From Oscillospiraceae bacterium (lineage in GTDB: Bacteria > Bacillota > Clostridia > Oscillospirales > Ruminococcaceae): a stretch of 6,251 nucleotides of DNA. The notes below the pieces were generated by a model. It was not told the DNA's origin. It made no database searches and was given only the letters and a program-made list of their open reading frames with translations. Location: NCBI GenBank assembly GCA_003508605.1, contig DNUB01000120.1:1-6251 (forward strand), written 5' to 3'. Positions 1-5,912 of this stretch are shown here, piece after piece. Position 1 is the stretch's first letter; each line of letters opens with the position of its first letter. Made by a program: the position numbers and the translations under genes.

Positions 1-14
1 AACGATAAAATGTT

Positions 15-56
15 CTCAGACATTGAGATAATATCAACCACTTTCCGCAGTCTGAG
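15..56 (-). repeat. Inverted repeat in the presumed start of the outgoing transcript
   Basis: CTCAGAC at 15-21 and its exact complement GTCTGAG at 50-56 form 7-bp arms separated by 28 bases. The right arm lies immediately downstream of the -10 box, around the predicted transcription start. It could be an operator or the base of a 5' leader stem, or a chance match. A 9-bp palindrome GATAATATC (27-35) lies between the arms. No known operator consensus is recognised. Confidence 0.3.
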
Positions 57-59
57 GTT

Positions 60-88
60 ATTATATCACATTATCGGTGCGCTGTAAA
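60..88 (-). promoter_or_regulatory. Sigma-A type promoter with extended -10, reading out of the left edge
   Basis: On the minus strand there is a -35 hexamer TTTACA (83-88, 5 of 6 matches to TTGACA), a spacer of exactly 17 bases (66-82) and a perfect -10 hexamer TATAAT (60-65). TG one base upstream of the -10 makes it an extended -10. Transcription would start near position 53, leaving the window leftward. It lies only 15 bases after the stop codon of the helicase-loader gene, where a promoter for the next unit is expected. Evidence is sequence match only. The two hexamers, spacing and position together make chance unlikely, though AT-rich DNA does give false TATAAT matches. Confidence 0.65.
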
Positions 89-103
89 GAAATATCCTCT
101 TTA

Positions 104-1084
104 CTATTTTTGAATATGCTTCAGGGGGCGAATATCCTTACCCCTAAAGGGAAGCTTCTCCATCGTAAATATCCTTGATGAAATGCGTTCGCCATATCTT
201 TCCTGTATTTCCGAAAGCGTAAGGTTAGTGCTGACTATGGAAGGATTGCCCTTGTTCATTCTTGTGTTTATTATATTGTATAGAGCAGCCTGATTAAATT
301 TCGAATCAAATTCCGCCCCTAAATCATCAAGTATCAGCAGATCGCAATCCCATAAAAGCGATTCGGTATCGATTTGCTCCACTGTGCTGAAGTGCTCTTT
401 TTCAATTTGCCTGAATAAATTGGGGGCAGAACCGTAAATTACGCTGTATCCTCTTTTTATAACCTCATTTCCCACCGCCAAGGAAAGATGCGTCTTGCCT
501 AACCCCGTTGCACCCAACATAAGTATACCGTTATTCGGCAAATGAAAATCCTGAGCGTATTTTCTGCAATATGAAAAAATCATTTCCATGGTTTTCCTTG
601 CATTATCTTTTTTTCCGCTTGCATCAACCTCCGGATAAAAGGATATATCAAAGGAATCAAAGGAACAAAGGCTCATTCCCGACGCCTTGTTCAGGTCGCT
701 GCACTGAAACCTTTGAACGTCATTCATAAAACAGGAACAGCGTTTTCCCTCATATATTCCCGTGTCCTTACACTTTTCGCAGCTGTGAACAGGATCGAGA
801 TAATTTTCGTCAAATCCGCTATCAACAAGCAGCTGCTTCATTTGCCGCTTAATTTCCATATTCTCGGCGCATATTTCCTTAACCGACTGCCCGGCATTTC
901 CGTTTCGGAGTAAAATAGTGGAAAGCCTCGCTCCTCCTGCGGCAAGCTTTTTTTTCATTTCCTTTATCTGAGGAATGATTTTTTCTGCTTTTTCAATATG
1001 CTCCTTCTGTATTTCCGCATTTTTGCTTCTTCGGAGATTAAGCTCATTTTCCGCCATTACATAATACCTGCTTAAATAACTCAT
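104..1084 (-). CDS. dnaI: DnaI/DnaC-type AAA+ replicative helicase loader
   Basis: A 326-residue ATPase of the DnaI/DnaC family, which loads the hexameric replicative helicase onto DNA in the cytoplasm. Visible in order: a charged helical N-terminus (about 1-90); a zinc-binding cluster C102-x2-C105 with C116-x-C118, like the N-terminal zinc motif of Firmicute DnaI; Walker A GATGLGKT (191-198); Walker B LLILDDLGAE (249-258); sensor-1 region STN (285-287); and an arginine-finger-like GERISSR (298-304). The ATG start forms a 4-base ATGA overlap with the upstream DnaD gene, and GGGGG lies 7 bases before it, so the two are probably translationally coupled. Length and motifs fit an intact protein. 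The symbol follows Bacillus; similar clostridial proteins are often labelled dnaC or simply ATP-binding protein. An IstB-type transposition ATPase shares this fold, but no transposase is nearby. Confidence 0.92.
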   Translation of the reverse strand: MSYLSRYYVMAENELNLRRSKNAEIQKEHIEKAEKIIPQIKEMKKKLAAGGARLSTILLRNGNAGQSVKEICAENMEIKRQMKQLLVDSGFDENYLDPVHSCEKCKDTGIYEGKRCSCFMNDVQRFQCSDLNKASGMSLCSFDSFDISFYPEVDASGKKDNARKTMEMIFSYCRKYAQDFHLPNNGILMLGATGLGKTHLSLAVGNEVIKRGYSVIYGSAPNLFRQIEKEHFSTVEQIDTESLLWDCDLLILDDLGAEFDSKFNQAALYNIINTRMNKGNPSIVSTNLTLSEIQERYGERISSRIFTMEKLPFRGKDIRPLKHIQK

Positions 1085-2118
1085 TCGTCGTCCCCCGAAT
1101 ATATATACTTTTCGTTCATCATTTTTTCTATTTCGTTTACATCAAAAGAAAGCTCCCTGCGCTCCTTTTGTTTTTTCTGCGGCTTTTCTTTTAAAATCTG
1201 TTCCGTCTTTTTAAACCCCTTACTGTGCCAATCGCCCAAGATCTTGTCCATATAAGGAAAAGACAGCTTTCCTGTGCCGTTCAGAGTAAGCTGATAAGCT
1301 TCTTCTATCATCTCGTCGTCAAATCCGTAAGCATTAACCCATTTGTCAATCATATTTTTTTGCTGATCCGAAAAAGAAGAGGTTACCTCAAACATTTTTT
1401 TAAATCTGCTTACGGCACAATCAAATTTCTTTAGCTGCCCGACTCTTTCCTCCGCCTTTTCAATAGTGTTTATCTCGGACTCCGACCAATCCAATGCAGT
1501 TTTTCGCATATATGAGGGTCTTGCCTGATTAGCGGAAAAGCAGTAATTTATAAGTATGAGCGCAACCTCCGCCGGCAAACAGGCATCCTCAAGAATAATC
1601 ATAACGGTATTCTGCTCATTATGCTTTAAGGGTCTGCCGTACAGCTTTTCACACTGCTTGAATAAAAAATCGGCGTCTGCATTATTTCTGACGGTTTGGG
1701 CGATTTCCACAGGGGGAAAATCCGGAGTTCTCTCTAAATTAACCTTTCTGACTACACTTTCGGAAAGGGTCTTTGAAGCTGAAAAAGAAAATTTATCTGT
1801 ATTCTCATTTTTTGCGGTATTATCGGATTTTCGGATATCATCCTCTCCCCTTTTTTCCGCAGCGAAAAGATTTCCCGATTCGTCCGCTCGTAACACCTCG
1901 CGCTTTACCCAAAATCCGATACTTTCTTCAACCTGCTCCGAATCAATGCCCAGCTGCTCTCCTATTTCCCTGCTTTCATACACGGCGTTTGAATTTCGCA
2001 GAATATAGAGCAGTACCTTAATATCATTTTCTCCTGCAATTTTAATATATTTGTCAACAATTACCGACGGAATACAAAAAATATTACCCCATATTCCCAG
2101 GCTTAACTTATAATTCAT
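1081..2118 (-). CDS. DnaD-like protein with two tandem DnaD (DDBH2) domains
   Basis: A 345-residue protein of the DnaD/DnaB primosome family, whose members bind DNA and help recruit the helicase loader in Firmicutes. Numbered from ATG 2118: a probable winged-helix N-domain (about 28-80, with an IGEQLGI helix), a polar low-complexity linker (about 85-145), a first DnaD-type domain (about 148-214) ending Y203-x7-W211, a second (about 232-300) with the signature Y-x3-I-x3-W (Y289, I293, W297), and a Lys-rich tail. A TTG at 2130 would add four residues. I prefer the ATG because the N-terminus then reads MNYKLSLGIWGN as I recall for clostridial relatives, though neither start has a clear ribosome-binding site. 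It lies 25 bases (13 from the TTG) after recN and overlaps the loader gene. Two domains recall B. subtilis DnaB more than single-domain DnaD, so the exact counterpart is open. Confidence 0.9.
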   Translation of the reverse strand: MNYKLSLGIWGNIFCIPSVIVDKYIKIAGENDIKVLLYILRNSNAVYESREIGEQLGIDSEQVEESIGFWVKREVLRADESGNLFAAEKRGEDDIRKSDNTAKNENTDKFSFSASKTLSESVVRKVNLERTPDFPPVEIAQTVRNNADADFLFKQCEKLYGRPLKHNEQNTVMIILEDACLPAEVALILINYCFSANQARPSYMRKTALDWSESEINTIEKAEERVGQLKKFDCAVSRFKKMFEVTSSFSDQQKNMIDKWVNAYGFDDEMIEEAYQLTLNGTGKLSFPYMDKILGDWHSKGFKKTEQILKEKPQKKQKERRELSFDVNEIEKMMNEKYIYSGDDE

Positions 2119-2143
2119 CTGAATATCCAAACGCCTTTCCGCT

Positions 2144-3817
2144 CTACTTCGATTTTTTTCTGTTAAGCAGCTCCTCTGCGCTTAGCAAAGCCGCTTCGCT
2201 GTCCGAATTGCCCGAAATAATTCTCGCAATTTCTCTTTTCCGTTCATTAAAACCAAGAGAATGAACAGTCGTATAGGTCCGCAGATCATCGCTTTTCTTT
2301 TCTATAAGCAAATGTCTGTCCCCCATAGCTGCAATCTGTGCAAGGTGAGTCACGCAAAGCACCTGTCTTTTATCAGATATTTCAGACAGCTTTATTCCCA
2401 CCTTCTGAGCCGCCCTGCCGCTTATTCCGGTGTCAATTTCGTCAAATATCATTGTGGGCACATTGTCCGATGAAGCAAGCACGTTTTTAACCGCTAACAT
2501 AATTCTCGAAAGCTCGCCGCCCGACGCAATTTTATTCATGGACTTAGGCTCTTCACCTTTATTGACGGAAATAAGCATTTCAACCTTGTCCATTCCGGTA
2601 ATGGAGATCTTGTCCTTTTGAAAATCAAAAATAAACCTTATATTGGGCATATCAAGAAAAACAAGCTCCTCGGTTATTTTCTTCACTAATTCATCGGCGG
2701 CTTTTTTCCTTAAATCGCTGATTTCGGCAGCCTGAGCTTTCACCTTCTCCGCCAATTCTCGGCGTTTTTCGTTTAATTCCTCCAAAACGTCGTCGCTGCA
2801 CTGCAGATCCTCCAACTCCCGCTTCCAATCCTCCAGATCCGATATAAGCCGATCTATATCGGTTCTGTACCGCCGTTTAAGCAACAGCAAATCGCTTAAA
2901 CGGCTTTCCAGCTGCGAAATGTTTTCGGAGCTGTATTCATCGCTTATATTTTTGGATATTTCCAGACCTATATCCTCAATCTCAATAACAGCTTCAGACA
3001 GTCTCTTTGAAAGCTTAAAGTATTTATCGTTTTCATTGTCCGAATCCGATATTTTATCCAAATTATTTAAAGCACTGCGAATAAGACTTGCGGCAGAGCC
3101 TTCGTCGTCATATCCGCAAAGACTTCCGTAAGCCTGTGACAAAGCCTTTTGAACCGACTCAAGGTTTCTTGCCTCCTCTAACTTTTCGGTTACCTCTTTT
3201 TCTTCGCCCGCATATAAGTTATAGCTTGAAACCTCCTCGATTTTTTCCTTCAGATCCTCTATGCGGCTATCTCTGTCATTGATTTTTTGCTGTAAAGCCT
3301 TTACCTGCTTGCTTATGTGAGAAAATTTGTGAAATATTTCCCTGTATTCGCTTAATTTTTCATTAAGACCGCCATAAGAATCCAATATTTGACGCTGATT
3401 GTCTGTACTCATTAGTATTGCGGTATCATGCTGACCGTGAATGTCTATTAAGTCCGAGGCTATGCTTTTCAAAACCGCTGCGGTAGTGACCTTGCCGTTA
3501 ATTCTTGCCGTGCTTTTACCGTCCGAGGAAATTTCTCTTTGCAAAAGCAATTCCCCGTCATATGAATAACCGTTTTCCTCCAGCTTCTTTTGCGTTTCCT
3601 TTGAAATATCGTCAAATAAAGCGGTAACTACCGCTTTATTTTCTCCCGTTCTTACTATGCTTTTGTCGGTTCTTGCACCTAATACCGCATTTATTCCGCC
3701 GATAAGAATACTTTTGCCTGCTCCCGTTTCGCCTGAAAACACATTAAACTTATCGCAAAAGGAAATAGCTGCCTTTTCGATAACCGCAAGATTTTCTATA
3801 TTCAATTCTTTCAGCAA
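2144..3817 (-). CDS. recN: DNA repair protein RecN (SMC-like ATPase), TTG start
   Basis: RecN is a cytoplasmic SMC-like ATPase acting early in recombinational repair of double-strand breaks. Numbered from TTG 3817 (557 residues, normal for the family): Walker A GETGAGKS (29-36), the conserved DLIDIHGQHD block (122-131), a long charged coiled-coil region (about 150-380), ABC signature SGGELSR (432-438), Walker B IFDEIDTGISG (457-467) and the switch histidine in THLAQIA (490-496). I chose TTG 3817 because the protein then begins MLKELNIENLAVI, the standard RecN N-terminus, and AAAGGAAG stands 9 bases upstream. A GTG at 3844 gives nine extra atypical residues and no ribosome-binding site. The tlyA-nadK-argR-recN order is the usual clostridial context. 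No GAAC or GTTC half-site lies in the leader, so a Bacillus-type LexA box is not evident. Confidence 0.98.
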   Translation of the reverse strand: MLKELNIENLAVIEKAAISFCDKFNVFSGETGAGKSILIGGINAVLGARTDKSIVRTGENKAVVTALFDDISKETQKKLEENGYSYDGELLLQREISSDGKSTARINGKVTTAAVLKSIASDLIDIHGQHDTAILMSTDNQRQILDSYGGLNEKLSEYREIFHKFSHISKQVKALQQKINDRDSRIEDLKEKIEEVSSYNLYAGEEKEVTEKLEEARNLESVQKALSQAYGSLCGYDDEGSAASLIRSALNNLDKISDSDNENDKYFKLSKRLSEAVIEIEDIGLEISKNISDEYSSENISQLESRLSDLLLLKRRYRTDIDRLISDLEDWKRELEDLQCSDDVLEELNEKRRELAEKVKAQAAEISDLRKKAADELVKKITEELVFLDMPNIRFIFDFQKDKISITGMDKVEMLISVNKGEEPKSMNKIASGGELSRIMLAVKNVLASSDNVPTMIFDEIDTGISGRAAQKVGIKLSEISDKRQVLCVTHLAQIAAMGDRHLLIEKKSDDLRTYTTVHSLGFNERKREIARIISGNSDSEAALLSAEELLNRKKSK

Positions 3818-3826
3818 ACTACTTCG

Positions 3827-3834
3827 CTTCCTTT
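3827..3834 (-). promoter_or_regulatory. Ribosome-binding site that decides the recN TTG start
   Basis: AAAGGAAG on the minus strand ends 9 bases before TTG 3817. It is the only good Shine-Dalgarno match near the recN start, and it lies inside the extension that the GTG at 3844 would produce. It therefore supports the TTG start and the 557-residue protein. Confidence 0.65.
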
Positions 3835-3920
3835 CATTTAACACCGCTTATATCCGCTGAATAACCGGCGGCTCATTCTTTTTCCGTTTGGTTATCTGCA
3901 CGTTTTATTCATTTTTTATT

Positions 3921-3950
3921 TATAAATACAATGCCCCTTCAAAATAACAA
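3921..3950 (-). promoter_or_regulatory. Possible weak promoter for recN
   Basis: Minus-strand TTGTTA (3945-3950) and TTTATA (3921-3926) are separated by 18 bases, and the -10 candidate lies inside the 12-bp AT palindrome. Each hexamer deviates from consensus in an AT-rich stretch where such matches arise by chance. The main argument is position, in the only long gap upstream of recN. Confidence 0.2.
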
Positions 3951-3953
3951 ATA

Positions 3954-4586
3954 CTAATGTATATCCTCCATATCCATATCTTGGCTTATTCGGTTCATTA
4001 TTGGTTTTTCGCCTGAAGAAATTCTCTTAAACATAATATTTAATATATCGCAACACCACTTTTCTGTTTTCTCAATATCTGTGCATAACTGCGAAATTAT
4101 TAAATCACATTCCGTTAAGGCATCATAATATTGTTCCTTTGAAAGTTCCCCACATCTAAATGCTTCATCAAGCTCGTCTTGGTCATCAATAAGAACATCA
4201 CCCTGTGGCGTCAGCTTTACATCCAAATATTTATCAATGTAAGCTGCAACACCATCTTTATCATATTCAAGCTTTTCCATTACATCAACATAGACACACG
4301 AAACAGAATGAGAATATATATTCCCCATAATTACCTTATTTTGAGGAATAAACATAGCTGTAATCAATCTTTTGCATCCGTCAGGCACAAGCTGAAGCCA
4401 AACCATATCTTTTCCGCATACTGCAGTTTTTCCGGCTTTGGGGAAATTCCAATAAAAATACTCACCGTCAGTAAGCTTTATTAAACTGACAAGTCCATGA
4501 TAAATTTCGCAATCCAGCCGCACCTGATAATACGGAAAATAATGAAATCCCCATTTTAAGTTTCTATCTAAACGTTTTCTTTTCAT
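3954..4586 (-). CDS. DUF402-domain protein, possible nucleotide phosphatase-like
   Basis: A 210-residue soluble protein with no signal peptide or membrane segment. The middle resembles DUF402 (the FomD / nucleoside tri- and diphosphatase-like fold): a W-L-Q-L-x-P-D-G strand (63-70), then YIDKYLDVKLTPQG (116-129) and DDQDELDEAF (134-143). The aspartates D118, D122, D134/D135, D137 and E138 sit where characterised members bind divalent metal. A helical C-terminus with C168, C178 and C179 follows, and the N-terminus is very basic (MKRKR). Family relatives hydrolyse nucleoside di/triphosphates or act in fosfomycin synthesis, but the substrate here is unknown. The ATG is 14 bases after argR with only a weak ribosome-binding site. 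Hand-counted GC over 300 bases is about 35%, against about 46% in 240 bases of nadK, which suggests a later arrival. The domain call is by eye. Confidence 0.82.
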   Translation of the reverse strand: MKRKRLDRNLKWGFHYFPYYQVRLDCEIYHGLVSLIKLTDGEYFYWNFPKAGKTAVCGKDMVWLQLVPDGCKRLITAMFIPQNKVIMGNIYSHSVSCVYVDVMEKLEYDKDGVAAYIDKYLDVKLTPQGDVLIDDQDELDEAFRCGELSKEQYYDALTECDLIISQLCTDIEKTEKWCCDILNIMFKRISSGEKPIMNRISQDMDMEDIH

Positions 4587-4600
4587 GTCCGCTCATCTTC

Positions 4601-5032
4601 TTAAATCATTTTTCTTATTTTTTCGCATAACTGCTTGGCGTCCGATTCCGTCCTTGTCAGAATAAAAACCGTATCATCACCTGCTATAGTACCTACAACA
4701 CCGCTCGGATTCATTATATCAAAGGTGGCGCAGGCGGCGTTGGCAAGACCCGAACGGCATTTTAAGCAAACAATGTTCATGGCATAATCAACCCCTGTTA
4801 TAGACTGATGAAAAATCGTGTCGTATTTCTTTTCATCGGTAATTTGAGAGTAACAGCTTATGCCGTCATCGTTAATATTTTTTTCCAAACGCAGCTCGTT
4901 AATGTCTCTTGATACGGTAGCTTGTGTAACCTTATATCCGCGTTTTGCAAGAGCCTTTATCAGCATATCCTGATTTTCGACTGTTTGTTCCTTAATAATA
5001 GATAAAATCTCTGCCTGTCTTTTTTTCTTCAT
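4601..5032 (-). CDS. argR: Arginine repressor ArgR
   Basis: A 143-residue, full-length ArgR/AhrC-type regulator that represses arginine synthesis genes and can activate arginine catabolism when arginine-bound as a hexamer. The N-terminal winged helix-turn-helix (about 1-65) carries the recognition motif TQATVSRD (36-43) followed by INELRLEK. The C-terminal oligomerisation and arginine-binding domain (about 75-143) has the GTIAGDDT motif (114-121), whose paired aspartates contact arginine. It starts at ATG 14 bases after nadK, with a modest AGAGAG ribosome-binding site. Its place between nadK and recN is the conserved clostridial arrangement and does not imply that arginine controls the neighbours. 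I found no convincing ARG box in front of it. Confidence 0.98.
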   Translation of the reverse strand: MKKKRQAEILSIIKEQTVENQDMLIKALAKRGYKVTQATVSRDINELRLEKNINDDGISCYSQITDEKKYDTIFHQSITGVDYAMNIVCLKCRSGLANAACATFDIMNPSGVVGTIAGDDTVFILTRTESDAKQLCEKIRKMI

Positions 5033-5046
5033 AAATACACTCTCTG

Positions 5047-5910
5047 CTACTTCAAAGGCTTCATAAGCTTATTGTGAACCGAACTGTAAAAGCTCGCTCC
5101 GTCAACATCTATCAGCTTTAACTCAAGCTTTGATTTACTGATGCTTACAGTATCGTTGGGAAAAAGCTGCATAGGATTGCCGCCATCTGCGGATAAATAC
5201 ACTTCGCTGTTTTCATAAGCTATATAGCCCGCTTTCAAGGGTTCGTCCACCGAGAAAATCATAGGTCTGTTGAAAAGCGTATGAGGCGACAGTGCCGTTA
5301 CCTCAAAGCAGGAAAGCTTGGGATCGATAATCGGACCTCCGGCAGAAAGGGAGTAAGCAGTAGAACCCGTGGGGGTGCTTATAATCACACCGTCCGCTCT
5401 TACTCTCTCCACCTCGGTATCTCCGCTTAAAACAATATATTCGGGTAATTTTGAAGTTGTCCCCTTAAACAAAACCACATCATTAAGCGCATTAAATCTT
5501 GTTGTTCCCTTATCCGAATTAACTTCTACGTCTAACATCATTCGTGTGCTGATTTTGCAGCTTCCGTCTGCAAGAGAACTAAGCTTAGACAAGCTGTCCT
5601 TTTCCAAGGTTGCCATAAAGCCCAAACGGCCTGTATTCACGCCCAAAAGTGCTTTGCCGCAGGCAGCGGCTTTTTTTCCCCAGCGCAGAATTGTTCCGTC
5701 TCCTCCGATAGTTAAAAAAATGTCGCATTTCTCTGCATTATCCTGAGCAGTACCGAATAATAAACCGTCAATATTTAAACCGGAACAAATATCCTCAAAT
5801 CTCTTTTCCACAAGAGAGGTAATCCCATAAAGCCTTAAAGTCCTTACCACCTCCGGAAAAACCAATACGGTCTTTTCTTTATTTAAATTTGCACAAATAA
5901 ATATCTTCAT
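5047..5910 (-). CDS. nadK: NAD kinase (ATP/polyphosphate-dependent)
   Basis: NAD kinase phosphorylates NAD at the 2' hydroxyl of its adenosine ribose to give NADP in the cytoplasm. The 287-residue length is typical. Diagnostic motifs are all present: GGDG in FLTIGGDGTILRW (69-72), with the catalytic Asp at 71; GVNTGRLGFM (90-99); the NAD-binding ALNDVVLFKG (141-150); the TPTGSTAYSLSAGGPI block (179-194); SPHTLFNRPM (208-217); and a late LSADGG (239-244). The start is ATG 5910, two bases after the tlyA stop. Its ribosome-binding sequence GAGG overlaps the end of tlyA, so translation is probably coupled. No residue appears missing. Confidence 0.98.
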   Translation of the reverse strand: MKIFICANLNKEKTVLVFPEVVRTLRLYGITSLVEKRFEDICSGLNIDGLLFGTAQDNAEKCDIFLTIGGDGTILRWGKKAAACGKALLGVNTGRLGFMATLEKDSLSKLSSLADGSCKISTRMMLDVEVNSDKGTTRFNALNDVVLFKGTTSKLPEYIVLSGDTEVERVRADGVIISTPTGSTAYSLSAGGPIIDPKLSCFEVTALSPHTLFNRPMIFSVDEPLKAGYIAYENSEVYLSADGGNPMQLFPNDTVSISKSKLELKLIDVDGASFYSSVHNKLMKPLK

Positions 5911-5912
5911 TT

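Larger units (their letters stand above)
1..103. other. Intergenic region at left edge, downstream of the dnaI-like gene
   Basis: This short stretch follows the TAG stop of the helicase-loader gene, which is immediately followed by a second in-frame TAA. It holds a strong-looking minus-strand promoter and an inverted repeat, listed separately. A 6-bp hairpin (85-90 pairing with 98-103, 7-base loop) sits just after the stop, but it is AT-rich and has no U-tract, so I do not call it a terminator. Past the promoter, a minus-strand frame starting GTG at 41 or ATG at 23 (ATG reads MSENILS) stays open to the edge. It is too short, and its ribosome-binding site too poor, to claim as a gene. What the next transcription unit encodes cannot be told. 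Confidence 0.6.
3818..3953 (-). other. AT-rich leader between the DUF402 gene and recN
   Basis: This gap of 136 bases is far longer than the other junctions here (overlap to 25 bases). It contains a perfect 12-bp palindrome TATTTATAAATA (3917-3928), a weak promoter-like pair (TTGTTA at 3945-3950, TTTATA at 3921-3926, spacer 18), an inverted pair ATAACC/GGTTAT (3861-3866 and 3890-3895) and a direct repeat CCGCT ten bases apart (3844-3848, 3854-3858). Two tiny minus-strand frames lie in tandem: ATG 3876 to TAA 3838 (12 codons, three Arg), then ATG 3837 to TGA 3811, which overlaps the recN TTG. I see no GC-rich hairpin followed by a U-tract, so no intrinsic terminator. It could hold a recN promoter or be the scar of an insertion. 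Confidence 0.5.

Noticed and set aside
85..103. Hairpin just after the dnaI-like stop as a terminator
   Set aside because: The stem is only 6 bp and AT-rich, has no U-tract after it, and overlaps the -35 box of the outgoing promoter.
104..1084. IstB-type transposition helper instead of a helicase loader
   Set aside because: There is no IstA-like transposase or terminal repeats nearby. The zinc cluster and overlap with a DnaD gene favour the replication role.
1556..2008. 150-codon plus-strand frame opposite the DnaD-like gene
   Set aside because: It lies wholly within a well-supported minus-strand gene. Its Ser- and Phe-rich translation reflects the complement of Glu/Lys codons, and it matches no family I know.
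3842..3844. GTG as the recN start
   Set aside because: It adds nine residues not typical of RecN and lacks a ribosome-binding site, whereas TTG 3817 has AAAGGAAG in front and gives the family N-terminus.
4179..4484. 101-codon plus-strand frame opposite the DUF402 gene
   Set aside because: The composition is an AT-rich shadow, and the minus-strand frame has a coherent domain and operon spacing.
5369..5746. 125-codon plus-strand frame opposite nadK
   Set aside because: It covers the conserved NAD kinase motifs on the other strand, and the product has no recognisable domain. It is a coding shadow.
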